Below, one piece after another: positions 8,781-16,510 of a stretch of DNA of 51,056 bases. The stretch's first letter is position 1; each line of letters opens with the position of its first letter. The position numbers were made by a program, and so were the translations under genes. The DNA comes from JAAZAI01 sp050942875. GTDB lineage: Bacteria > Verrucomicrobiota > Kiritimatiellia > RFP12 > UBA3636. The notes under the pieces were generated by a model. It saw only the letters and a list, made by a program, of their open reading frames with translations, made no database searches and was not told where the DNA came from. The DNA is taken from NCBI GenBank assembly GCA_050942875.1, contig JBMNOD010000018.1:1-51056 (forward strand), in the 5' to 3' direction.

Positions 8781-9373
8781 AGTCTCACCTCCGGCGCCGC
8801 CATTTCGGAAACATCGTCCAGCGCGAAGAACTCCGCCGGCTTGAATCCAAACAGCTTTGCGACGAGAATCGTCGGGAACGACTCGGCGGCGATGTTCATG
8901 TCGCGCGCGGCGCCATTGTAGTAGCGGCGCGCCATCTGCAAGTCGTCCTCGACTTCCACGAGCTGCGACTGGAGCTTGGCGAACGACTCGTTGGCCTTCA
9001 GCTCGGGATAGTTCTCCGACACGGCCAGCAGGAGGTTGATGGATTTCGACATTTCGGACGACACTTCGCCCATCTGCCGGACGCCCATTTCCTGCAGCCC
9101 CTGCTTGCGCAGGCTGGCGATGCCTTCGAGGAGCGTCCGTTCATGCCGTGCGTAGCCTTTGACGAGCTCCACGATGTTCGGTATCAGCGTTGACCGCAGC
9201 TTGAGCTGCACGTCGATTCCGCTCCACGCCTCGCGCACCATGTTGCGCCGACGCACCAGCCCGTTGAACGATGCCGCCAGCCACAGCAGCAACGCGACGG
9301 CGATTGCTGTTGCAATGTAATTGAATGCGGACGCCACCATCGCAGCCGCGCCAAACATGCGCATGTTGACCAT
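8777..9373 (-). CDS. LemA family protein
   Basis: 198 residues starting at ATG 9373, chosen because AAGGAGA sits 6 bases upstream; an in-frame ATG at 9394 has no such site. One N-terminal membrane segment (ATAIAVALLLWLAASF) precedes the typical LemA helical region with FNGLVRRRNMVREAWSGID, QLKLRSTLIPNIVELVKGY and the downstream NNxP-like block SENYPELKANESF. It is anchored in the inner membrane and encoded upstream of, and overlapping, the DUF2207 gene by 4 bases. Confidence 0.93.
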   Translation of the reverse strand: MVNMRMFGAAAMVASAFNYIATAIAVALLLWLAASFNGLVRRRNMVREAWSGIDVQLKLRSTLIPNIVELVKGYARHERTLLEGIASLRKQGLQEMGVRQMGEVSSEMSKSINLLLAVSENYPELKANESFAKLQSQLVEVEDDLQMARRYYNGAARDMNIAAESFPTILVAKLFGFKPAEFFALDDVSEMAAPEVRL

Positions 9374-9431
9374 GACAATCTCCTTGTTTTTCAAATTGCG
9401 TGTTGCCGTGCCTTTTTGTTAAACTACGGTT

Positions 9432-9460
9432 ATAATAGCACAACCGGTTTGCAATGTAAC
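9432..9460 (-). promoter_or_regulatory. Sigma70-like promoter for the lemA-DUF2207 operon
   Basis: On the minus strand GTTACA (9455-9460), 17 bases, then TATTAT (9432-9437) preceded by TGC (extended -10). This leaves a leader of roughly 50 bases to the ATG at 9373. Confidence 0.5.
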
Positions 9461-9496
9461 GTCCGATCACGAGGGAGCGACATATAATTTTTTCAT

Positions 9497-9883
9497 ATGA
9501 ACACGAATATGCGGAAAAGGTTTTTACGAGCGCGGGCGGCCAGTTTCCGTTATGCCTTTCGGGGTGTCGGCGCGCTGGTCGAGACGCAGCACAACGCCTG
9601 GTTCCATGCGCTGGCGACGGTTGTGGTGGCGGCGGCGGGACTGTCGTTTCGACTGTCCCGAGACGAGTGGTGCTGGATTGTGCTGGCGATCACGGTCGTC
9701 TGGATGGCCGAAGCGCTCAACACGGCCATCGAGTTTCTGGCGGATGCGGCCGTGCCGCACCAGCACCCGCTTGTGGGGAAGGCGAAGGACGTCGCCGCCG
9801 GAGCCGTGCTCTTCGCGGCCATCGGCGCCGCAGTAATTGGATCGCTCGTTTTCCTGCCTCGTCTTGTGAAGCAATTGATTTGA
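9497..9883 (+). CDS. Diacylglycerol/undecaprenol kinase family protein (DagK-like)
   Basis: A 128-residue integral membrane lipid kinase of the DgkA type. The family signature is present as WMAEALNTAIEFLAD (residues about 74-88), with the catalytic Glu region and three membrane helices (about 38-52, 56-75, 100-121). The N-terminus RYAFRGVGALVETQHNAWFHA is also typical. Members phosphorylate diacylglycerol or undecaprenol in the inner membrane. It stands alone between the divergent lemA operon and the ADP-ribosylglycohydrolase gene. Confidence 0.9.
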   Translation: MNTNMRKRFLRARAASFRYAFRGVGALVETQHNAWFHALATVVVAAAGLSFRLSRDEWCWIVLAITVVWMAEALNTAIEFLADAAVPHQHPLVGKAKDVAAGAVLFAAIGAAVIGSLVFLPRLVKQLI

Positions 9884-9961
9884 TTTTACCTCGGTAGAAA
9901 GAGTAGAATGCCCGAAATGCCTCATGATGGGCAAAGAACGAAACAGCAAGGAAAGATCATT

Positions 9962-11518
9962 ATGAAAAAGTTGGATTTCGCGACGTACAAGGACAAGGTG
10001 GCAGGCTGCTGGGCCGGCAAGAACATCGGCGGCGTGCTGGGAGGGCCGTTCGAGGGCAGGCGTCAGATGAACGACGCTGACTTCTACGTCCAGGATTTGT
10101 CGAAGGGGCCTCCGGCCAATGACGACCTCGACTTGCAGATCGTCTGGCTTGCGGCCGTGGAGAAGTTCGGACGTCAGGTGAACGCCGCGATCCTCGGCGA
10201 GTACTGGCTGAGCTTCGTGATTCCGCACTGGGTGGAGTATGGCACCGGAAAGTCGAACATGCGCGCCGGTCTTCTGCCGCCCATCACCGGGCACTTCGAC
10301 AATGTCTACCGCAATTCCTGCGGCTGCTTCATCCGCTCCGAGATTTGGGCGTGCCTGGCGCCCGGGCATCCGGAAATCGCCGCGCGCTACGCTTTTGAGG
10401 ACGCGAGCGTCGATCATTCGGAAGAGGGGGCGTATGGCGAAGTCTTCTTCGCGGCGCTGCAAAGCGCGGCGTTTGTCGAAAGCGACTGCCGCAAGCTCAT
10501 CGACATTGGTCTCTCCTACATTCCCGAGGGATCTTCTCTCGCCCGAGCCATTGGCGAGGCAATCCGCTGCTACGACGAGGGCGTGCCGCTGAAGGAGGCG
10601 CGCACACGCATCCACAATGCGGCGCCGGGCACCTTCGGCATCCAGGGATGCAAACTTTCGGACATCCAGGAGTCCCCGGATGATTTCGCCATCGGCGAGC
10701 CAGGCTTTGACGCGCCGGAGAACTGCGCCTATGCCATTGCGGGCTGGCTCTATGGCGAAGGCGATTTCGGCAAGTCCATCTGCATGGCCAACGCCTGTGG
10801 CGAGGACACCGACTGCACGTGCGCGACGCTGGGCGCAACGCTGGGCATCATTTCGGGCGCCTCGGGTCTTCCTGCAAAGTGGACCGAACCCCTTGACGAC
10901 CAGATCGTCACCGTCTGCATTGATCGCACGGCCGGTCTCTGGGTGCCGAGGACCACCACGGAGCTGACTGATCGCGTGGTGCGCACAACGCCGCTCTTTC
11001 TGGGGCGCGAACTCTGCGACATCCTGGCTCCGGACGGCTACGTGATCAACTGCCGCGAGGGAGCGGAACTTTTCAGCGAGGATCTCACGAAAGCGTATCT
11101 GCCGGGCATCAATGGCGGCGGCAAGGACAGGCGTCCGTCGATGCCGGCGCTTTGCGCGGACACGCCGTTCGCGGTGCGCCACTCCTTCCCCGCCTTCACC
11201 GTGCGTGTCGATTACGAAGGCAGCGTGTTCTACGGCAAGGACGAGCCACGCGGCATCACGGTGACGGTGGAGAACTCCAATTTGACGTGCCAGCAGCATT
11301 GGGCGCGAATCACGCTCTTCACCCCGCCCGGGGTGTGGATGGTCTCGCCCCGCGTCGTCACGCTGCCGCTCAACAATGTCTGGGGCGCGAAGGCGGAGAC
11401 GCGCTTTGTGTTCGACGCGTCGGAATATGACGGTGCCCGGCTGGAGCTCGCCCTCGACGTCTCGCTCGAAGGGCGTCATTCCTCGGGCACCATGAAGCTG
11501 CTGCTCTTCCCCGGCTAG
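9962..11518 (+). CDS. ADP-ribosylglycohydrolase family protein
   Basis: 518 residues from ATG 9962, preceded by AAGGAAAG at a good distance; upstream in-frame codons lack such a site. The ADP-ribosylglycohydrolase domain spans about residues 8-330, with metal-site motifs PPANDDLDLQ (near 52) and GEDTDCTCATLGATLG (near 285). The C-terminal 170 residues (EGSVFYGKDEPRGITVTVEN onward) look like a beta-sandwich accessory domain. Family members remove ADP-ribose or related groups from proteins or small molecules; the substrate is unknown. There is no signal peptide. Confidence 0.88.
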   Translation: MKKLDFATYKDKVAGCWAGKNIGGVLGGPFEGRRQMNDADFYVQDLSKGPPANDDLDLQIVWLAAVEKFGRQVNAAILGEYWLSFVIPHWVEYGTGKSNMRAGLLPPITGHFDNVYRNSCGCFIRSEIWACLAPGHPEIAARYAFEDASVDHSEEGAYGEVFFAALQSAAFVESDCRKLIDIGLSYIPEGSSLARAIGEAIRCYDEGVPLKEARTRIHNAAPGTFGIQGCKLSDIQESPDDFAIGEPGFDAPENCAYAIAGWLYGEGDFGKSICMANACGEDTDCTCATLGATLGIISGASGLPAKWTEPLDDQIVTVCIDRTAGLWVPRTTTELTDRVVRTTPLFLGRELCDILAPDGYVINCREGAELFSEDLTKAYLPGINGGGKDRRPSMPALCADTPFAVRHSFPAFTVRVDYEGSVFYGKDEPRGITVTVENSNLTCQQHWARITLFTPPGVWMVSPRVVTLPLNNVWGAKAETRFVFDASEYDGARLELALDVSLEGRHSSGTMKLLLFPG

Positions 11519-11600
11519 TCCGACCGGGCGCACCACTTTGCTTTGCCGCAAATTCAGGTGCGCCATTTCTTGGCTCAACACTCGAAAGCGCCTTTGCGAC

Positions 11601-12485
11601 TCATTTCGCGGCGTGGGCGATCTCGACGAGCTTTTCGGGTGCGAGGGTGTAGACCCTGCCACAGAGGTGGCAGCGGAACGTCTGCGGGCGGGTGGTGCGG
11701 ACGAGGCCGTCGAGCTCGGGCTTCGAGCGCGTGGCGTACGAGCGTTCGGCGACTTCCTGCGAGCAGGTGCAGCCGAAGGCGAGGGCGCGCGTGGGGCCGG
11801 TCGTCAGATCCGGCAGGTCGAAGATCTCGCGCAGGGTGTTGACCGAGGCGTCGTATTCGAGCTGCTCCGCGACGGTGCCGTCGGCGAAAAGCGCGACGAT
11901 GCGTTCGTATTCGGATTTCGGGCCGTCGGGCATGAGCTGGACGGCGAGGGCGCGGGCGCGTTCGATGCGGTTTTCGAAGGCGACGGCATGGAGGCAGACC
12001 TTGGCGGGGATCTGGACGGTGGCGTTGTAGAACTCCTCGAGGATGCCCTGCTCGGAAGCGGGGGAGACGCTGAAGGACATCTGGGAGCGGACGCGGCCGG
12101 ACTCGTGGGCGCGGGTGAGCTTGACGCGGGCGACGGTGCCGCAGGGGTCGGGGATGTCCGGTTCCGGGGGCGGAAGCGCGTCGAAGTCGGTGTTGTACGT
12201 GTGGCCGCGCAGTTCGCCGCGGCCGGTCATTTCGACGAAGAAGCCGCCGACGCGGCCGTTGACCTCGGCGTTCAGGGAGATCGTTTCGTCGAGCTCGCCG
12301 AGGTCGATGCCGATGAGCGCGACGCCGGCGAGCGCGCGGGCCAGCACGGCGCCGGATGCGAGGCAGTTGCCGTGCTGGGCCTGGAGCCTGGCGGCCGTCT
12401 CGGAGACGTCCGAATAGAGAAAGCGGAGCCGCGTGCGGGGGCTGAACCCCTCCACGCAGGCGTCGTTGGTGCGGGCTAGGACCAT
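11601..12485 (-). CDS. hslO: Hsp33 family redox-regulated chaperone
   Basis: A 294-residue Hsp33. The C-terminal redox zinc switch has the canonical spacing: C239-x-C241 and C272-x-x-C275, with 30 residues between the pairs. N-terminal landmarks include GRVGGFFVEMTGRGELRGHT. When oxidised, the protein unfolds its linker and holds unfolding clients. GGAGG lies 10 bases before ATG 12485. The gene begins 2 bases after the methyltransferase stop, so it is transcribed with, or downstream of, the restriction-modification genes. Confidence 0.93.
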   Translation of the reverse strand: MVLARTNDACVEGFSPRTRLRFLYSDVSETAARLQAQHGNCLASGAVLARALAGVALIGIDLGELDETISLNAEVNGRVGGFFVEMTGRGELRGHTYNTDFDALPPPEPDIPDPCGTVARVKLTRAHESGRVRSQMSFSVSPASEQGILEEFYNATVQIPAKVCLHAVAFENRIERARALAVQLMPDGPKSEYERIVALFADGTVAEQLEYDASVNTLREIFDLPDLTTGPTRALAFGCTCSQEVAERSYATRSKPELDGLVRTTRPQTFRCHLCGRVYTLAPEKLVEIAHAAK

Positions 12486-12487
12486 GG

Positions 12488-13738
12488 TTAAGAAGCCTCC
12501 ATTTCATTCAACAAGGCAACAAGCCGTCGTGCCACGGCGACGGCAAGATTGACCGGCACGGCGTTCCCGATTTGCTTGTATTGGCTCATCATCGATCCGC
12601 AAAGGACCCAGTCATCGGGAAACGTCTGTATTCTGGCGTATTCGCGGACGGTAAGCGGACGCGTCTCTTCGGGGTGGCAGCGTCCCGTCTGATTTTGCGC
12701 GGGGGCGCAGGTCAACGTCAGGCTGGGTTCGTTCCACGAGAGGCGTCGGCCGATTCCGGTCTTGCCGCCGCCAAGATGGAAGCTTCCCTTCAGCAGCTTT
12801 TTCTGCAATGGAACGGGAAGATCCCGCCAATACCCCCCTTGGGGAATCTGCTCGATGAGCTCCGCTTTCCAATCCGCATACAAAACGCCTTCGGATTCAG
12901 GGACGTCCGTGGAAAACAGGTCGCCTTTCTTCAATGCGTCGCGAAGCGTATAGACGCGTTGCGCGGGATCGGGCCACTTGAATTTTGCCTGATGGTGCGC
13001 CAAGTCGTTTCGGATGCCGACAAGAAATAGTCGCTCGCGCTTTTGTGGAACTCGGTAGAACAATGCCTTCAACACCTCTGGCTCAATCAACGTGTACCCG
13101 ATTTCCTTGATCGCGCCCTTGATGACTTCGATCGTTTTCCCCTTGTCATGCGTGAGCAGACCCCTCACATTCTCGCCAAGGAAAATTTTCGGCTGCATCT
13201 CGCGAATCGCCCGGGCGAATTGGAAGAACAACGTTCCCCGGGTGCCGTCGAAGCCGTAGCGGTTGCCCGCATAGGAAAACGCCTGGCAAGGAAAGCCGCC
13301 TGAAACAAGGTCGATATCGTGGAACTGGGTGAAATCGATTGTTTCGATATCGCCTTCGATCACATTCCATTCCGGGCGGTTTTCCCGAAGCGTGTCGCAG
13401 GCGTCGTGGTCGATTTCATTGAACGCCACGGAGTCAAAGCCGGCGGCTTCAAGGCCGAGGGCAAGACCTCCGGCTCCGGCAAACAATTCGACGGAACGAA
13501 ACCTGCGAGCCGGCAGCACCTGGCTTTCCTGCTCCCAAGAGGATTGAAGCATCGCCTGGACTTGCGGGAAGGCATGCAAATCCGCCCAGCGATAGAGCGG
13601 CTCTTCTTCGGCATTGGCGTTGACCGAGGCGATTGTGCCGCGCTTTTCCCACTTCCGCACCGTCTCCTTGGAGACGGACAGGATGTCGGCAACCAGTCCC
13701 TGGGTCAGCAGCTCGTCATCTGCGAATCGTGAACGCAT
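12488..13738 (-). CDS. Cytosine-5 DNA methyltransferase, Eco47II/Sau96I type, N-terminal HTH
   Basis: 416 residues from ATG 13738, chosen because the preceding in-frame codons lie inside the endonuclease gene and look non-coding. An HTH of excisionase/MerR style (LVADILSVSKETVRKWEKRG, about residues 15-34) is followed by C5-methylase motifs: I ELFAGAGGLALGLE (84-97), IV GGFPCQAFS with catalytic Cys151, VI ENVRG (189-193), VIII QKRERLF, and X KQIGNAVPVNLAVAVA. The partner endonuclease suggests GGNCC recognition. The HTH may allow self-repression. The gene overlaps the endonuclease by 23 bases. Confidence 0.93.
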   Translation of the reverse strand: MRSRFADDELLTQGLVADILSVSKETVRKWEKRGTIASVNANAEEEPLYRWADLHAFPQVQAMLQSSWEQESQVLPARRFRSVELFAGAGGLALGLEAAGFDSVAFNEIDHDACDTLRENRPEWNVIEGDIETIDFTQFHDIDLVSGGFPCQAFSYAGNRYGFDGTRGTLFFQFARAIREMQPKIFLGENVRGLLTHDKGKTIEVIKGAIKEIGYTLIEPEVLKALFYRVPQKRERLFLVGIRNDLAHHQAKFKWPDPAQRVYTLRDALKKGDLFSTDVPESEGVLYADWKAELIEQIPQGGYWRDLPVPLQKKLLKGSFHLGGGKTGIGRRLSWNEPSLTLTCAPAQNQTGRCHPEETRPLTVREYARIQTFPDDWVLCGSMMSQYKQIGNAVPVNLAVAVARRLVALLNEMEAS

Positions 13739-14489
13739 CGAATCCTCGGTAGGTGCTGAACGACAGCGTGAACAAAGTTTTAAGGACGTCTCCACCCATC
13801 GCATTCAATTCGGCCAGAACGGAATTGGCTTTGAGGGTGTTCGGGTTTTCGGCAAGCACATCGTCAATGACCTTTCCGATGACGGAACAGAGGTTGGCAA
13901 ACGCCAAGTCGTCGCCCGTGACGATTTCATAGAAACGATCGATTGAAATGCGCCGCAGGCGCTCTTGCCTGCTTTCACGCAACGGAGCATGGGCGAGCTT
14001 CCACGGAATGTCCTGGCTCTTCTTGGCGATGACCTCAACCAGATAGCACGTCGCTCGGGAGTTTCCCTCGACAAGCCCCCGCATGCGGGCGTGGACGGAT
14101 TTCGCCGAAGCGGAATTCATCGTGTTGTGCTTGTTTTTGAACTCTGCGTAAAGGTCTCGCTCATGGTTCTCGACATCCCAGCCATCCTCTCCCGTCTGGG
14201 GGACTTCCCAACCCCGGCCGATGTATTTGAAAATGTTCTGATGGAAATAGCCGATGAGGTTTTCGTTCGTTTTGTTGAACTGCCGGATGTTTTCAGTTTC
14301 GATCACATCATCGATGGACTGCCCGTAGACATGGGCGTCGAAGGCCAGCTTGATCGGATCGACAATGTTCTTCTGGAACTCTGCAAGCGTCATGCTCGTC
14401 CGGAATTGGCTGACCGTTTCCAAGGTGTGCTTCTTGAGGTCGGCGTCCGAAATGAACGACAGCTTGTATTGGTTTTTTTCTTGTTTCAC
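13716..14489 (-). CDS. Eco47II-family type II restriction endonuclease
   Basis: 257 residues resembling the RE_Eco47II family: FISDADLKKHTLETV near residue 12, NIVDPIKLAFD near 41, IGYFHQNIFKYIG near 79, and KNKHNTMNS near 118. A PD-(D/E)xK-like active site is visible as D105 with E116-F-K118 (GWDVENHERDLYAEFKNK). Known members cut GGNCC. The GC content is clearly below that of the neighbouring genes, consistent with horizontal transfer. The endonuclease precedes and overlaps the methyltransferase, and is itself preceded by an antitoxin-like gene. Confidence 0.9.
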   Translation of the reverse strand: MKQEKNQYKLSFISDADLKKHTLETVSQFRTSMTLAEFQKNIVDPIKLAFDAHVYGQSIDDVIETENIRQFNKTNENLIGYFHQNIFKYIGRGWEVPQTGEDGWDVENHERDLYAEFKNKHNTMNSASAKSVHARMRGLVEGNSRATCYLVEVIAKKSQDIPWKLAHAPLRESRQERLRRISIDRFYEIVTGDDLAFANLCSVIGKVIDDVLAENPNTLKANSVLAELNAMGGDVLKTLFTLSFSTYRGFDAFTIRR

Positions 14490-14803
14490 TTCACATTTCG
14501 CTTCCTATTAAGGAGCCCATGACCTCGACAAACTCCACCGATGCTTACAGATGCTTTTGGATGAAGGGAGCAGGTTGTACTCCCAGGCGTTGCTGGATTT
14601 TTTTCAAACACGGTTTCCCCTGAAATCGGTTTGACTTGCCCCGAGCGCAGTTCTTCGAGGCGTCGCTTGGCAACGGCTGCCCATTCGCGGTCAATTTCAG
14701 GTTGCACGGTGGTCAGCGAACGCAACAAAGAGTCCACGACGAGCGCTCGCTCCTCAATGGGCAGTGATGTGGCTTCTCGAATGATGTCTGCTGTGCTGGT
14801 CAT
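14486..14803 (-). pseudogene. Addiction-module antitoxin-like gene, probable frameshift
   Basis: The first 68 residues match the short addiction-module component family (PF09720 / TIGR02574 type): ADIIREATSLPIEERALVVD, then SLLRSLTT, REWAAVAKRRLEELRSG and SGETVFEK. The family normally continues with something like a hydrophobic residue plus QQRLG. After VFEK this frame turns into NPATPGSTTCS. Removing one A from the seven-A run (plus-strand T7 at 14598-14604) restores VFEKIQQRLG and gives an 85-residue product ending at 14545. Either a frameshift mutation or a sequence error is present. GGAGAGG precedes the ATG at 14803. No toxin gene follows; the endonuclease gene does. Confidence 0.75.
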
Positions 14804-14836
14804 GGTCGAACCTCTCCGTTGCGTTTATTCCATATC

Positions 14837-14865
14837 ATATTACCATTTTGGGCTTGGATTGCCAA
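14837..14865 (-). promoter_or_regulatory. Promoter of the antitoxin/restriction-modification operon
   Basis: On the minus strand TTGGCA (14860-14865), 17 bases, then TAATAT (14837-14842). The predicted leader to ATG 14803 is about 27 bases. The spacer contains CCCAAAATGG (14843-14852), the same core as the operator-like repeats at the XRE gene (39089-39143). Confidence 0.6.
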
Positions 14866-14877
14866 ACTGAGATTCGT

Positions 14878-14953
14878 AATCGGTCAGTCGCCGGGGGTGG
14901 GGCTCGGAACGCTTGTCGCCCAGCCTCGACCCCGCCCCGTCGCCTGCCCGATT
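14878..14953. repeat. 76-bp interspersed palindrome (copy 2 of 3)
   Basis: The outer arms AATCGGTCAGTCGCCGGGG (14878-14896) and the end of the unit (14935-14953) are complementary with three mismatches, and an inner GGGGCTCG / CGACCCC pairing is also possible. It is followed by GAGTCGCTAGT, then AAGTCCA units (14964-14990), a tctgccgcaggg link, and CTAG-type units to about 15041. Copy 3 (42807-42882) has the same length and about 90% identity. Confidence 0.75.
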
Positions 14954-15032
14954 GAGTCGCTAGTAAGTCCAAGGTCCAAAGTCCAAAGTCTGCCGCAGGG
15001 CAACGTTATCGCGATCCACTAGCCACTAACGA

Positions 15033-15614
15033 CTAGCGACTGGCATTCAGTCTAGCCAATTCATGGCCGAAGGTTGCCCGACCTCTTCGACAGACCGCTT
15101 CCCATAAGGAGTCGTGTTTGTGTTGCGGACGATAGTTTCGGACGCCTCGACGATCGGCCTCGGCGTCTTCCACCTCGTCATGCCAGCCGTCGCGTTCCGT
15201 TTGGATGTGGTCAAAGCGTTTCGTGTATGGCTTGATGTCCAGCAATGGAGAGCCATCGAGCATGTCCGCGCCTTCGAACGTCAACAGGTTCCCGTCGCGC
15301 TTGCACAGTCTGACGATGCTGAGCCCCAGGGGATTTGGACGGCAGGGCGCCCGTGTCGCAAACACGCCTCGCACCTTGTCCTGCAGGAAGGGTTTTGTCA
15401 ACAGCCGGGTTTCCTTGGCTTTGTGCAAGAGATAGATGAGATAGATGTGGGAAAAGTGTTCGAGATCCTGCAAGCCGTCAACATGGTCTGGAAACACTTC
15501 AACGTGCCCGACGCACGTCTTCGCGAAAATCGGTTGGATGGGCGTTTTTTCTGGTTCCACGTGTTCTGTGTGGATAACGCCGATTTGCTTGAGGGCGATG
15601 TTTGACGCATTCAT
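15033..15614 (-). CDS. trmO: tRNA (t6A37) N6-methyltransferase TrmO-like
   Basis: 193 residues from ATG 15614 (AAGGGAG about 9 bases upstream); a TTG at 15647 extends the frame but overlaps the upstream gene. The protein shows TsaA/TrmO landmarks: KQIGVIHTEH at the start, DLEHFSHIYLIYLLHKA, and RGVFATRAPCRPNPLGLSIV, the SAM-binding signature (about residues 83-103), then DMLDGSPLLDIKPYTKRFD. TrmO methylates t6A37 of tRNA-Thr with SAM. The stop codon is supplied by an AGTCGCTAG repeat unit (reads Ser-Arg-stop). Confidence 0.88.
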   Translation of the reverse strand: MNASNIALKQIGVIHTEHVEPEKTPIQPIFAKTCVGHVEVFPDHVDGLQDLEHFSHIYLIYLLHKAKETRLLTKPFLQDKVRGVFATRAPCRPNPLGLSIVRLCKRDGNLLTFEGADMLDGSPLLDIKPYTKRFDHIQTERDGWHDEVEDAEADRRGVRNYRPQHKHDSLWEAVCRRGRATFGHELARLNASR

Positions 15615-15643
15615 TTTGCGCGCTCCCTTTCGTTGTGTGGTTT

Positions 15644-15982
15644 TCAATTCCCGGCGAAGCGTTCAAGCAGCTCCGCGGCGATTTCGACGCATTCGTTGCA
15701 GGGGATGCGCTTGGCGGCGCGGAGGTCTTTGCAGGCGAGGCATCCGCCGGTTCGCTCCATGAACGCCTGCTTGATCGATTCCGAGGCGGCGGCGCCGGCC
15801 AGCGTGCAGCTTGCATGCACGGCGCCGCACAGGCCTTCGGGCGCGCGCCCGCCGCCGCAGCGGGCGAACGCGGCGTCGGCGTCGGCTCCTTCGGGGTGTG
15901 TCTGCCGCCAGGCGAACGCCACCGATTGGGCGCAGTTGCCGCGTCGCTGCCGGTGGAATTCCTTTGCAATGTCTTTCATCAT
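15644..15982 (-). CDS. C_GCAxxG_C_C family protein, short paralogue
   Basis: 112 residues with the same cysteine framework as the gene at 376-822: RGNCAQSVAFA near residue 14, CGGGRAPEG then CGAVHAS near 50-58, TGGCLACKDL and CNECVEIA in the C-terminal half. There is no signal peptide. Its ATG overlaps the stop codon of the truncated metallohydrolase frame by 4 bases, which suggests a former operon. A TrmO gene follows 29 bases downstream. Confidence 0.8.
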   Translation of the reverse strand: MMKDIAKEFHRQRRGNCAQSVAFAWRQTHPEGADADAAFARCGGGRAPEGLCGAVHASCTLAGAAASESIKQAFMERTGGCLACKDLRAAKRIPCNECVEIAAELLERFAGN

Positions 15983-16461
15983 GTCGTGTCAATCTCAAAG
16001 CTGATTTTCAGTCCTGCCGAGACCGGGCGCACGGCCTGCGGAAATCTCCGGCGCAAAAAGGCCGTCGCCGTTTCTCCGGTGCAATGGCAAGGGTAAAGAA
16101 AGCAGGCATTGTACACCTGAAATGCGTCGGCTGTCCGCTTCAATCTTTCCGAGTCCGCATGGCAGAGGTGCATGCCGCCAATGACCGCCAGGATTTTCCT
16201 CCCGCCGAGCTCCTGCAGGATGTGCTGGAGCGTGTTGACGACGTCGGCGTGGCAGCACCCCGGGCACACCCCCCAGCCTGCGCTTGTGCGCATGCACAGG
16301 GAGAGGCCGTCCAGGATGGGGTCCGGCTCCTGGCCGTCCGGATCGAAATAAAAGGGGCCGCAGGGCGTCGGGATGAAGGAAGAGCGGGGCGTGCGGGGAG
16401 AGGCATGGCAATGGAGACACCCTTCCTGATCCCTTGGCGTGTGGCGACGATGTCGAACCAC
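15979..16461 (-). pseudogene. C-terminal remnant of an MBL-fold metallohydrolase
   Basis: From about 16350 down to 15979 the frame matches the C-terminal half of metal-dependent hydrolases of the beta-lactamase superfamily (the group annotated as dihydropterin/aminobenzene-phosphate synthase-like): DPDGQEPDPILDG, GCCHADVVNTLQHIL, KILAVIGGMHL, ERLKRTADAF, YPCHCTGETATAFL. The N-terminal half with the HxHxDH metal site is absent, and residues before this block (RHTPRDQEGCLHCHAS) look non-family. Only about 50 bases separate it from the next gene, so the 5' part has been deleted. Confidence 0.75.
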
Positions 16462-16510
16462 ATCCGGTGGAAGTTTCGGGTTTTAAATTTCATGGTTCAG
16501 TGCTAGACTT

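Noticed and set aside
13739..13804. Longer N-terminus of the methyltransferase (start at 13804)
   Set aside because: The extra 22 residues lie wholly inside the endonuclease gene, precede the HTH domain and are Cys/Arg-rich without family similarity.
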